Counted from the stretch's first letter, positions 1 through 5,622 are shown. The stretch: DNA of 7,436 nucleotides from an uncultured Methylococcaceae bacterium (GCA_903839795.1 CAIMDR010000636.1:1-7436), one strand, 5' to 3'. Notes: a model not told the origin generated them from the sequence alone. Made by a program: numbers and translations.

Positions 1-162
1 ATCGATGATTTCGTCATCGTCAGTAAAATGCATCAAAGGAACAACGGTTGGCTCTTTTTTATCCCGCATCATATCCAAATCAGCTAAAATAAAATCATCC
101 TCTTCCTCAGCGTTGAAATCAGAGGAAAAACTATTCCGTCGGTGTGTTTGTTTTTTAGTCAT
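1..162 (-). CDS. Partial acidic protein of unknown function (N-terminal 54 residues)
   Basis: On the minus strand an ATG at 160-162 opens a reading frame that stays open for 54 codons to the left edge, so only the N-terminus is present. It begins MTKKQTHRRNSF, a basic start, and then becomes strongly acidic, with EEEDD at about residues 19-23 and a DDDE cluster at about residues 48-51. There is no signal peptide or membrane segment in the visible part. No good Shine-Dalgarno lies upstream of the ATG, which lowers confidence. The gene would be divergent from the gcvR-like gene. I do not recognise the family. The competing plus-strand frame over the same bases is serine- and lysine-rich low-complexity sequence and looks like a shadow. 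Confidence 0.45.
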   Translation of the reverse strand, partial: MTKKQTHRRNSFSSDFNAEEEDDFILADLDMMRDKKEPTVVPLMHFTDDDEIID

Positions 163-325
163 AGTTGAGTTAATGGATAAAGGGGCAGTAATAACAATAA
201 AAATAGTAGTTTTTTATCGACATTAAAAAAATATTGCCTTATTTTAATACCAATAAAATTTAATGTTCATAAAGTTTTAATCATTTAATGCTAAACTTCT
301 AAAAAATAATTTTATTAAAAATATA
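163..325. promoter_or_regulatory. AT-rich divergent intergenic region
   Basis: This stretch separates the left-edge minus-strand gene from the plus-strand gcvR-like gene and is very AT-rich, especially from 220 to 325. It should hold the promoter of the gcvR-bcp-phoH operon. I see a TTGCCT at 234-239 and a TAAAAT at 254-259, but they are only 14 bases apart, so this is not a convincing sigma-70 pair. There is no obvious Shine-Dalgarno before the ATG at 326 and no riboswitch-like structure that I can identify. Confidence 0.3.
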
Positions 326-856
326 ATGCAACTAGCTATTACTGTTTTAGGTAACCATCAGATCAACTTTATCGGTGAAATATTGCCGGTTGTGCGGGAT
401 TGCAACTGCAATATACTGGAAATAAGATCATCTCATCTTGGCCAATCTGCTGCTGCCTATCTACTCATTCAAGGCAACTGGAATCAAATTGCCAAATTTG
501 AAAACACCTTGGACAACATCCAGAAGCGTCTGGCAATAAAAGTTCATACCCTGCGACCGGATCAAAAGGACAAAGATAAAGGTAAAGATTGCATACCTTA
601 CTCATTGGAAACCATTTCACTGGATAAGGATAGCGTTGTAGAGTCTATCACCACTTTTTTATTTGATCGTGACATCACGATAGAAGAAATAAGCGGCAGT
701 TCATATCAGGCTCCCTATATTCAATCGGCTGTGTTTTCAACCAAGTTTGTCATTTTAATCCCGCACCAACTCCCTCTTCTATCATTACGTGAAGAATTTC
801 TGGATTTTTGCGATGAATTAAATATCGATGCCATTCTTGAACCCATAAAACGTTAG
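326..856 (+). CDS. gcvR: GcvR-like tandem ACT-domain protein (glycine cleavage regulator family)
   Basis: This 176-residue cytoplasmic protein resembles the glycine cleavage system repressor GcvR, which in E. coli binds GcvA and, with glycine as the signal, controls the gcvTHP operon. Two ACT-like halves are visible. The first, at about residues 2-75, starts with LAITVLGN and contains CNCNILEIRSSHLGQ and then a GNWNQI segment, closely paralleling E. coli GcvR. The second, at about residues 93-173, includes the FDRDITIEEI stretch. The length is close to the 190 residues of the E. coli protein. The DRPGI-type loop that usually follows the first strand is replaced by NHQINFI, so glycine sensing may differ. 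The bcp gene follows 12 bases downstream, the same adjacency as in E. coli. No Shine-Dalgarno is evident. I see no GcvA partner in the window, so the repressor role is inferred from the family. Confidence 0.82.
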   Translation: MQLAITVLGNHQINFIGEILPVVRDCNCNILEIRSSHLGQSAAAYLLIQGNWNQIAKFENTLDNIQKRLAIKVHTLRPDQKDKDKGKDCIPYSLETISLDKDSVVESITTFLFDRDITIEEISGSSYQAPYIQSAVFSTKFVILIPHQLPLLSLREEFLDFCDELNIDAILEPIKR

Positions 857-868
857 GATTAATTAATA

Positions 869-1360
869 ATGACTGCGATAAATATTGGCACTGCCGTACC
901 TGATTTTGAAGCGCCTTCTACCGGTAATAAAACCATCAAATTAACCGATTACCGAGGCCGCTTTGTCGTTATTTATTTTTACCCAAAAGACAATACGCCC
1001 GGTTGCACCCAAGAAGGCCAAGCCTTTCGTGACGCTATTGAAAAATTTACGGCATTAAATACCGTTATTTTAGGCATTTCCCGCGATACCGTTCGTGTGC
1101 ATGAAGGCTTTAAATGCAAACAGGAATTTCCTTTTGACCTGCTTTCAGACTCGGATGAAAAACTTTGCCAATTATTTGACGTTATAAAACTAAAAAACAT
1201 GTACGGCAAACAAGTTCGAGGAATTGAGCGCAGTACCTTTCTGATTGACCCTAATGGCCTGCTGATCCGTGAATGGCGTAAAGTAAAAGTTAAAAATCAT
1301 AGCGAAGAACTTCTGGAAGCTTTAGCTGAAGCGACTCAAAACAGCCCTGCCCCGGCATAA
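869..1360 (+). CDS. bcp: Bcp/PrxQ-family thiol peroxidase
   Basis: This 163-residue peroxiredoxin of the bacterioferritin comigratory protein (Bcp/PrxQ) family would reduce hydrogen peroxide and organic hydroperoxides in the cytoplasm, usually using thioredoxin. The active-site signature YPKDNTPGCT places the peroxidatic cysteine at C46, with T43 and P39 in the conserved positions and the conserved arginine at R121 in IERSTFLID. E. coli Bcp has a resolving cysteine five residues after the peroxidatic one; here that position is Q51, in the variant TPGCTQEGQ. The other cysteines are C83 in the helix after the HEGF motif and C100. The length is typical. An AGGA at 855-858 overlaps the upstream stop codon and sits 10 bases before the ATG, which supports this start and translational linkage to the gcvR-like gene. 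PhoH follows after 45 bases, so it is probably the middle gene of a three-gene operon. Confidence 0.95.
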   Translation: MTAINIGTAVPDFEAPSTGNKTIKLTDYRGRFVVIYFYPKDNTPGCTQEGQAFRDAIEKFTALNTVILGISRDTVRVHEGFKCKQEFPFDLLSDSDEKLCQLFDVIKLKNMYGKQVRGIERSTFLIDPNGLLIREWRKVKVKNHSEELLEALAEATQNSPAPA

Positions 1361-1405
1361 TCCTGCAAGCACTCAACCGTTCCTGTCACTTGCAAATAAT
1401 CCCCC

Positions 1406-2824
1406 ATGAACATTCGAACAGCACCTGATAAAAAACTCTTTGTTTTGGATACCAATGTACTCATGCATGATCCGGCAGCTATCTTCCGCTTTCAGGAACA
1501 TGATATCTTTATTCCCATGGTTGTTCTGGAAGAACTGGATCATGCTAAAAAAGGTTTAACAGAAATTGCCCGCAATGTAAGACAAGTCAGTCGTTTTCTG
1601 GATGAATTAATCCAGGATGCCAACCAACAAACGCTTAACGATGGACTGCCTTTATCTCGCATAGAGCACGGGCCTAAAATTGAAGCCGCCAAAGATATGG
1701 GGCGTTTATACTTTCAAACCAGCAACATGACCGCGTTACTGCCTGAAAGTATGCCTGGCAACATTGTTGACAATTCTATACTCAAAATTGTCTTGGCTCT
1801 GACCAAAGAACTGCCGAACGTCACTATTATTTTGGTATCCAAAGATATCAATATGCGTATCAAAGCAGCCACTTTAGAATTAACGGCTGAAGATTATCAT
1901 AATGACCAAACCCTGGAAGATATTGATCTTCTCTATTGCGGCGCTTCTGCTTTAGATAACGATTTTTGGAATGATCACGGAACCAAAATGGAATCCTGGC
2001 AAGAAAAAGATAAAACTTTTTATCGTCTGGACGATCCGCTGGTTACTGAATGGTATCCCAACCAGTATTTATATTTGGATGATGATTCAAATTTTGAAGC
2101 CATCGTCAGATCGCGTGAAGGCCAGATTGCGGTTTTGGAACTGGCTAAAGATTATCGTACAAAACACAATAGTATCTGGGGAATTACTGCAAAAAATCGG
2201 GAACAGAACTTCGCCCTTAATGTTTTGTTAGACCCTGAGTGTGACTTTGTAACCTTGTTAGGGCCGGCAGGTACAGGAAAAACCTTGCTGGCTTTAGCCG
2301 CAGGACTGGTTATGACCATGGAGAAAAAAATATACAGCGAAATCATCATGACCCGAGAAACGGTATCCATCGGTGAAGATATTGGCTTTCTTCCCGGCAC
2401 TGAAGAAGAAAAAATGGCGCCGTGGATGGGCGCTTTAATGGATAACCTTGAACTGCTGGGCAGTCGCTTGGGACAAAATGAATGGGAGCAAGGGGCGTCC
2501 AAAAACATACTCATGAATCGGGTTAAAATAAAATCCATTAATTTTATGCGGGGCAGGACTTTTCTTAATCGGTTTATGATTATTGATGAAGCCCAAAACC
2601 TGACCTCAAAACAAATGAAAACACTGATAACCCGTGCCGGACCAGGAACAAAAGTGGTATGTATCGGCAACCTGTCACAAATAGATACCCCTTATCTAAC
2701 GGCAACAACCTCCGGTTTAACTTATGTGGTAGACCGCTTTAAAAATTGGCCTCATGGCGCGCATATCACATTGCAAAGAGGAGAGCGTTCACGTTTGGCT
2801 GATTATGCCTCAACTACCTTGTAG
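1406..2824 (+). CDS. phoH: PIN-PhoH protein (PhoH2-type RNase/ATPase)
   Basis: This 472-residue cytoplasmic protein fuses an N-terminal PIN nuclease domain to a C-terminal PhoH P-loop ATPase, the architecture called PhoH2 or YlaK-like. Mycobacterial PhoH2 is reported to unwind and cleave RNA. The PIN domain, at about residues 10-155, shows its acidic metal-binding set: D15 in VLDTNVL, E42 and E43 in VVLEELD, D122 in IVDNSIL and D147 in VSKDINMRIKA. A linker runs to about residue 255. The PhoH domain has Walker A GPAGTGKT at 286-293 and Walker B FMIIDEAQN with D394 and E395, followed by QMKTLITRAGPGTK and GNLSQID. All catalytic positions appear intact and the length is normal. The start is the first ATG before the PIN domain, but the preceding bases are C-rich with no Shine-Dalgarno. 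It is probably co-transcribed with bcp. The substrate RNA and physiological role cannot be read from the sequence. Confidence 0.96.
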   Translation: MNIRTAPDKKLFVLDTNVLMHDPAAIFRFQEHDIFIPMVVLEELDHAKKGLTEIARNVRQVSRFLDELIQDANQQTLNDGLPLSRIEHGPKIEAAKDMGRLYFQTSNMTALLPESMPGNIVDNSILKIVLALTKELPNVTIILVSKDINMRIKAATLELTAEDYHNDQTLEDIDLLYCGASALDNDFWNDHGTKMESWQEKDKTFYRLDDPLVTEWYPNQYLYLDDDSNFEAIVRSREGQIAVLELAKDYRTKHNSIWGITAKNREQNFALNVLLDPECDFVTLLGPAGTGKTLLALAAGLVMTMEKKIYSEIIMTRETVSIGEDIGFLPGTEEEKMAPWMGALMDNLELLGSRLGQNEWEQGASKNILMNRVKIKSINFMRGRTFLNRFMIIDEAQNLTSKQMKTLITRAGPGTKVVCIGNLSQIDTPYLTATTSGLTYVVDRFKNWPHGAHITLQRGERSRLADYASTTL

Positions 2825-2870
2825 TTGCCGGGCTGATATATAAAATTAAAGCGCGACGATTTTACAGAAT

Positions 2871-2889
2871 CTATCCCTTCAAGGGATAG
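2871..2889. repeat. Palindromic repeat, family 1, copy 1
   Basis: CTATCCCTT and AAGGGATAG form a perfect 9-bp inverted repeat around a single C. Outside it, GAAT on the left and ATTC on the right can continue the stem past small unpaired bases. A second copy with the same 15-base core (ATCCCTTCAAGGGAT) lies at 7341-7373, and the left flank ACAGA is also shared. It sits after the phoH stop codon and directly abuts the C-rich/G-rich repeat at 2892. Confidence 0.75.
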
Positions 2890-2891
2890 TA

Positions 2892-2950
2892 TTCAGCCCC
2901 CCTCTTTAAAAAAGAGGGGGGGGATTTTATTAGATAAATCCTCCCCTGGA
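2892..2950. repeat. C-rich/G-rich interspersed repeat, family 2, copy 1
   Basis: Read on the minus strand, this segment shares about 18 bases (GGATT, ATCTAATAAAATC, with one extra T) and then GGGGG-CTGAAT with the segment at 4919-4958 on the plus strand, so the window holds two inverted copies of one repeat. This copy also contains a strong 11-bp hairpin (2897-2921). The same G-run could instead pair with the downstream ATAAATCC-CCCC arm, so two mutually exclusive folds exist. Confidence 0.65.
2897..2932. terminator. Probable bidirectional terminator after phoH
   Basis: CCCCCCTCTTT (2897-2907) pairs perfectly with AAAGAGGGGGG (2911-2921) across an AAA loop. Two more Gs and then ATTTTATT follow, giving a T-rich but not pure T tract. 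It lies between the convergent 3' ends of phoH (2824) and the hydrolase (2988), where a shared terminator would be expected. It is also part of an interspersed repeat, so termination may be secondary to the repeat origin. The long G-run before the T-rich tract is untypical. Confidence 0.5.
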
Positions 2951-2987
2951 GATATTCCAGTCATCACACCCGCCATGTTTCACTCAA

Positions 2988-3920
2988 TCAACGTACTACT
3001 ATACGCCTTCCATCCATTTTACCTTGAGCCACACGGATCAAGCCGTCGCTTGACGCCGGTTTTTGCAAAGCCGGCCCGCCCAAAAGATGCTGAACAAAAA
3101 AACCGACCGTTGCACGGCGTGTCGTAATGCGCACCTGACGAGAATCCGCCGTACCACTTCGGCAGATGCCGTAACCGAAACGATCCGGCTCGTCCAACAT
3201 TTGCACATGATCGGCATCCTTCAGCGTCAATTGCACGGTTCCAGAGGGTGCTTGCTCAAAGAAACGCTCGTAGTTGGCTGACTTCGGTGCGCAAACACTG
3301 GAAGCTCGCCAGGCCACTTCCGCACCGATAAGAAGCAAGGGTACACGTAACCCGCCAAGCAGACCATGCACCACAGACACATTACCGTTATCATCAGGAT
3401 CAATAGCCACTACACTGGCAAACACACCGTAACGGGCTGCCGCAAGCACCGCATCCTTTCCCCCCATAGAATGACCGGCGACGCCCATTCTCTTGGCATC
3501 AACCCCTTGTGTTTTTATCAACCAGTCAGCGATAACATTCGCGTTATGGGCTAACTCTATATCGCTGGTAAAAGGTGAATACCAGCCATGCACGGCTACA
3601 ATAAACCCCCTTGAAGCCAGTGCACGCGCGTAACTCTCATACTGATCATCCGTTGCCATAAGACCTGGCAAAAACACAATGGAAGGCGCCGATGCCTTGG
3701 GATGAGCCGGCTGAAACAAGGCAACCAACAAATCTTCACCTTGATGATTCACCGTTATTCTTGTAGAAACAACAGGCTCCGGGCCAGGGCCAGCCAAATC
3801 GCCTGCAGGCATATCAACCGCATCCATGACCAGCGTTTGGCCAGGCTTAAGTATTCCGACAGAACTACAGCCAACCGTCAAAAAAGACAGGATACCGGCA
3901 AAAAAAAGTTTAAGATACAT
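2988..3920 (-). CDS. Chlorophyllase/PETase-like alpha/beta hydrolase lipoprotein
   Basis: This secreted alpha/beta hydrolase is probably anchored as a lipoprotein. With the start chosen here it has 310 residues. The N-terminus is MYLKLFFAGILSFLTVGCSS: a basic start, a hydrophobic core and a lipobox ending at C18. The frame is open back to a GTG at 4022, and an ATG at 3941 is also possible, but the signal peptide begins only here and a weak GGA lies 8 bases upstream. The catalytic serine is S151 in GHSMGGKDA. D174 in the VVAIDPDDN stretch and H238 in DADHV are the likely acid and base. The oxyanion region is FLPGLMA, and HGWYSPF follows the next strand. C210 and C253 could form a disulfide. 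The GHS-GGK and IDP pattern resembles the chlorophyllase and dienelactone/PET hydrolase groups, so an ester substrate is likely but unidentified. It is transcribed alone and faces phoH. Confidence 0.85.
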   Translation of the reverse strand: MYLKLFFAGILSFLTVGCSSVGILKPGQTLVMDAVDMPAGDLAGPGPEPVVSTRITVNHQGEDLLVALFQPAHPKASAPSIVFLPGLMATDDQYESYARALASRGFIVAVHGWYSPFTSDIELAHNANVIADWLIKTQGVDAKRMGVAGHSMGGKDAVLAAARYGVFASVVAIDPDDNGNVSVVHGLLGGLRVPLLLIGAEVAWRASSVCAPKSANYERFFEQAPSGTVQLTLKDADHVQMLDEPDRFGYGICRSGTADSRQVRITTRRATVGFFVQHLLGGPALQKPASSDGLIRVAQGKMDGRRIVVR

Positions 3921-4022
3921 GCGTAAAATCCAATGAAACATAATAAAAAAGAGACGGTTAAGTTTTAAATAAAGACAATCACAAACAGTGATTGGAAGCG
4001 GCTCTAAGAGACCCATAACCAC

Positions 4023-4235
4023 TTTATCATCAGTCTACTGCGACCCGTCCGGATACTGATAAAAAACAAAAATCGAATCTTCGACCCTCCTTATTTAAGA
4101 AGGTTCAAGATAGAAATACTATCTAACCATTTTTTAAACAAATCTTGACCCGTTAACCGTGCGGGAGAGGTTATAATGTAAACTAATCCTGATTCGTTAA
4201 ACCCCCGTTTTTTCTTAAATACAGACCTCTTTACC
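4023..4235. promoter_or_regulatory. Divergent intergenic region between the hydrolase and membrane-protein genes
   Basis: This stretch separates the minus-strand hydrolase frame from the plus-strand membrane gene. It contains small imperfect hairpins, for example TCGAA/TTCGA, CCTT-AAGG and GATAG/CTATC between about 4074 and 4124. None looks like a strong terminator or a known riboswitch. The clearest element is the TATAAT box described separately. Confidence 0.3.
4145..4177 (+). promoter_or_regulatory. Candidate sigma-70 promoter for the membrane-protein gene
   Basis: A perfect TATAAT is at 4172-4177 and a TTGACC is at 4145-4150. The spacer is 21 bases, longer than the usual 16-18, so the upstream box may not be the functional -35 element. 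The expected start of transcription, near 4184, is about 50 bases before the ATG at 4236. Either the promoter depends mainly on the -10 box or an activator assists it. Confidence 0.4.
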
Positions 4236-4748
4236 ATGAATTTATTAATCAAATACCTGTCGCTTTGCTGGTTTAAAAATAATCCCGTTGATTTATTCCC
4301 CTCAAAATCATTTATGTGGAAAACGGTCGCGTTTTATCTCATTTCAGGCATTATTGTTGAGGGTCTTATTTCTGATCCAGCCGATGGCACCCTGGAAGTT
4401 TTATTACGAACCATTATGGCCTTTACGTCCGTGGCCACGTTAGTGTTCTTCATCAAAAAACGAGAAAACTTCTATCAATTATTTACCGCTATTTTTATCT
4501 GCGAAAATTTTATTATGACACTGGCGACTGTCACCGAAGGACTTTATTTTGCTATGGTAATGCAGCACCACGAATACGCGGAAGAAATATCAATCGGTAT
4601 AGGTGTTTTACTGGTTGCCTGGTATTTAGCGATTGTCAGTTACATTTTGCGCCAAGTATTTGCCTTTAAAATGAGCCTTAGCGTTATTTTAGCGTTTAGT
4701 TATTTTATTTTAACTTACGGCATTCCGATGCTGTTTATGGATATCTAA
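4236..4748 (+). CDS. Multi-spanning inner-membrane protein, possibly YIP1-like
   Basis: This 170-residue, strongly hydrophobic protein has about five predicted membrane segments at residues 28-45, 55-73, 81-108, 118-138 and 147-168. A short N-terminal cytoplasmic-looking segment precedes them, containing NNPVDLFPSKSFMW. Charged patches (KKRE at 74-77, HHEYAEE at 111-117) mark loops. I see no catalytic motif or cofactor site. The small size, the N-terminal P-x-x-F-type segment and the five helices recall YIP1-like membrane proteins, but that match is weak and by impression only. No Shine-Dalgarno precedes the ATG; a TATAAT lies about 60 bases upstream. The gene is divergent from the hydrolase and followed by 387 bases without an intact gene, so it appears to be a single-gene unit. 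No function can be assigned. Confidence 0.75.
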   Translation: MNLLIKYLSLCWFKNNPVDLFPSKSFMWKTVAFYLISGIIVEGLISDPADGTLEVLLRTIMAFTSVATLVFFIKKRENFYQLFTAIFICENFIMTLATVTEGLYFAMVMQHHEYAEEISIGIGVLLVAWYLAIVSYILRQVFAFKMSLSVILAFSYFILTYGIPMLFMDI

Positions 4749-4886
4749 CAAATAGACTATTTACTGTGAGGCCATGAAAAAAGCCCTTCACACGCATTAC
4801 TTGACATAATCTGTCGCAAAGGGAAAAATACTTTTTTATCACAAAAAATGATAATAATCTTTGTAGACACGTCGATGTAACTATTC

Positions 4887-4958
4887 ACCTCCCCCCTTTG
4901 AAAAAAAGGAATTGAGGGGGATTATCTAATAAAATCTTATTAAAAAGGGGGACTGAAT
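4887..4958. repeat. C-rich/G-rich interspersed repeat, family 2, copy 2
   Basis: This copy has the opposite orientation to the one at 2892-2950. Shared blocks are GGATT-ATCTAATAAAATC (4919-4936) and GGGGGACTGAAT (4947-4958). A C-run at about 4890-4896 can pair with the G-run at about 4915-4920, with CCTTT/AAAGG inside, although the stem is degraded compared with copy 1. It directly precedes the tandem hairpin repeats. Confidence 0.6.
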
Positions 4959-4965
4959 AATTACT

Positions 4966-5089
4966 CTTAATAAGGTCTCGGGTTTGAATGGTAGAGACGC
5001 GCTTTATCGCGTCTGGGACAACAGGCCTTAATCCCTTCTTAATAAGGTTTCTGGTTTGAATGTACAGACGCGATTAATCGCGTCTGTAC
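4966..5089. repeat. Two tandem copies (72-bp period) of a hairpin-bearing repeat
   Basis: The segments 4966-4990 and 5038-5062 match in about 22 of 25 bases (CTTAATAAGGT-TC-GGTTTGAATG). Each is followed by an AGACGCG...CGCGTCT hairpin. In copy 1 the stem is 7 bp (4995-5001 with 5008-5014) around CTTTAT. In copy 2 the whole of 5062-5089 is a perfect 28-bp palindrome, GTACAGACGCGATT followed by its exact complement. Only two units exist and the spacers are not unique in the CRISPR sense. Confidence 0.8.
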
Positions 5090-5102
5090 CGGCGACAATT
5101 AA

Positions 5103-5429
5103 TATTTATTTCCGGGTGATTCCAGCGACGGCGTTATGAATATCCCAAAAAAGCCCATTGTCCAAGTTTGCAAAGAAACCGGAATTGATTTTTCAAGTCA
5201 TGACCTAAAGCGCACCTTTTTAACGATTGGCGAAGCGTCCATGATTCCCTTCTCATTATTGAAGGCGCTGGCTAATCATAAAACTGATGGTGATGTGACG
5301 GGCAGTTATATCAATCCAGAAACAAAAACCTTAAAATCAGCTACGTTTAAAATTGCCGATTATATACACCAACACGTTACCCCTGGTATTGAAAACGTTG
5401 TCAGTATCGATAAATCAGCGACCCACTAA
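5103..5429 (+). pseudogene. 5'-truncated tyrosine recombinase (phage-type integrase), C-terminal fragment
   Basis: The last ~109 residues of a tyrosine site-specific recombinase remain. Homology-like sequence (YLFPGDSSDGV) starts right after an in-frame stop at 5100-5102 and upstream of the first ATG at 5136. The translatable 97-residue frame from that ATG therefore does not mark the original gene start. Counting from the ATG, the fragment shows H22 in HDLKRTF, H48 in LANHK and the nucleophile tyrosine Y58 in GSYI, the end of the catalytic core. The first catalytic arginine and the whole N-terminal DNA-binding part are missing, so it cannot be an active recombinase. At the second arginine position of the H-x-x-R motif this copy has K25, with R26 next. 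The upstream part is replaced by the repeat block ending at 5089. The antitoxin remnant starts 9 bases after its stop. Residual expression of a short protein is possible but unproven. Confidence 0.85.
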
Positions 5430-5438
5430 GGAACAGCC

Positions 5439-5622
5439 ATGAGCGCACAACCATAATATATAACCAATGCCGAAGGAAAAAATATCCGTTATCTTGCCTT
5501 TAGCCGACTATCAAGAATTGATCGAAGATTTAGACGATTTGGCAGCCATTGCTAAACGTAAAGACGAAACAACCAGACCTTTTGAAACGGCACTAAAAGA
5601 AATCGGTTATGACGTACGTTAA
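5439..5622 (+). pseudogene. Broken Phd/RelB-like antitoxin gene
   Basis: A strong AAGGA (5428-5432) stands 6 bases before an ATG at 5439 that reads MSAQP and then hits TAA at 5454-5456. Continuing in that frame gives YITNAEGK, and then the family-like sequence moves to another frame at the A6 run 5477-5482. There it reads ISVILPLADYQELIEDL and ends EIGYDVR at 5622. The pieces joined together resemble small Phd/YefM/RelB-type antitoxins, with an N-terminal DNA-binding part and a C-terminal toxin-binding helix. Two lesions, a premature stop and a one-base frameshift, break the original gene. An internal ATG at 5467 gives a fully open 51-residue product covering most of the protein but lacking the N-terminus. 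The toxin start overlaps its end, as in many toxin-antitoxin operons. Confidence 0.65.
5467..5622 (+). CDS. Possible 51-residue residual antitoxin from an internal start
   Basis: From the ATG at 5467 the frame reads MPKEKISVILPLADYQ and stays open to the TAA at 5620-5622. This frame holds the conserved-looking body of the antitoxin: the ISVILPLADY strand and turn, an acidic helix ELIEDLDDLA, and the C-terminal FETALKEIGY helix. No proper Shine-Dalgarno lies just upstream, so translation would be weak. It could still yield a toxin-neutralising fragment, but with the toxin gene gone this may be only a chance opening in a dead gene. It is listed separately because it is the only intact frame here. 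Confidence 0.35.
   Translation: MPKEKISVILPLADYQELIEDLDDLAAIAKRKDETTRPFETALKEIGYDVR

Larger units (their letters stand above)
4749..5102. other. Gene-free, repeat-rich interval
   Basis: No supportable gene lies here. The left part (4749-4886) is AT-rich. It has an imperfect stem near 4764-4793 that could weakly end the membrane gene's transcript, a TTGACA at 4801-4806 without a good -10 partner, and a 6-bp hairpin TTATCA/TGATAA at 4836-4854. The right part (4887-5089) consists of a C-rich/G-rich repeat and then two tandem copies of a hairpin-bearing unit, described separately. An in-frame TAA at 5100-5102 closes the frame of the recombinase remnant that begins just after. Confidence 0.6.

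Noticed and set aside
5..226. Plus-strand open frame of 73 codons at the left edge
   Set aside because: It is serine- and lysine-rich low-complexity sequence with no ribosome site, and it overlaps the more protein-like acidic minus-strand frame.
163..325. Glycine riboswitch before the gcvR-like gene
   Set aside because: The leader is very AT-rich and lacks the G-rich tandem aptamer structure.
979..1209. Minus-strand open frame inside bcp
   Set aside because: It is antisense to the conserved peroxiredoxin active site and has no recognisable family features.
1971..2231. Plus-strand open frame inside phoH in another frame
   Set aside because: It overlaps the PIN-PhoH linker and is explained by the codon composition of the real gene.
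2152..2670. 172-codon minus-strand open frame inside phoH
   Set aside because: It is the reverse shadow of the strongly conserved PhoH ATPase domain, and its translation has no coherent motif.
4966..5089. Possible CRISPR array
   Set aside because: There are only two units, each with an internal palindrome and a 72-base period, with no further spacers and no cas genes nearby.
5090..5135. tRNA-type attachment site next to the integrase remnant
   Set aside because: No tRNA gene or tRNA 3' end is visible near the fragment, and no matching direct repeat that would mark att sites was found within the window.
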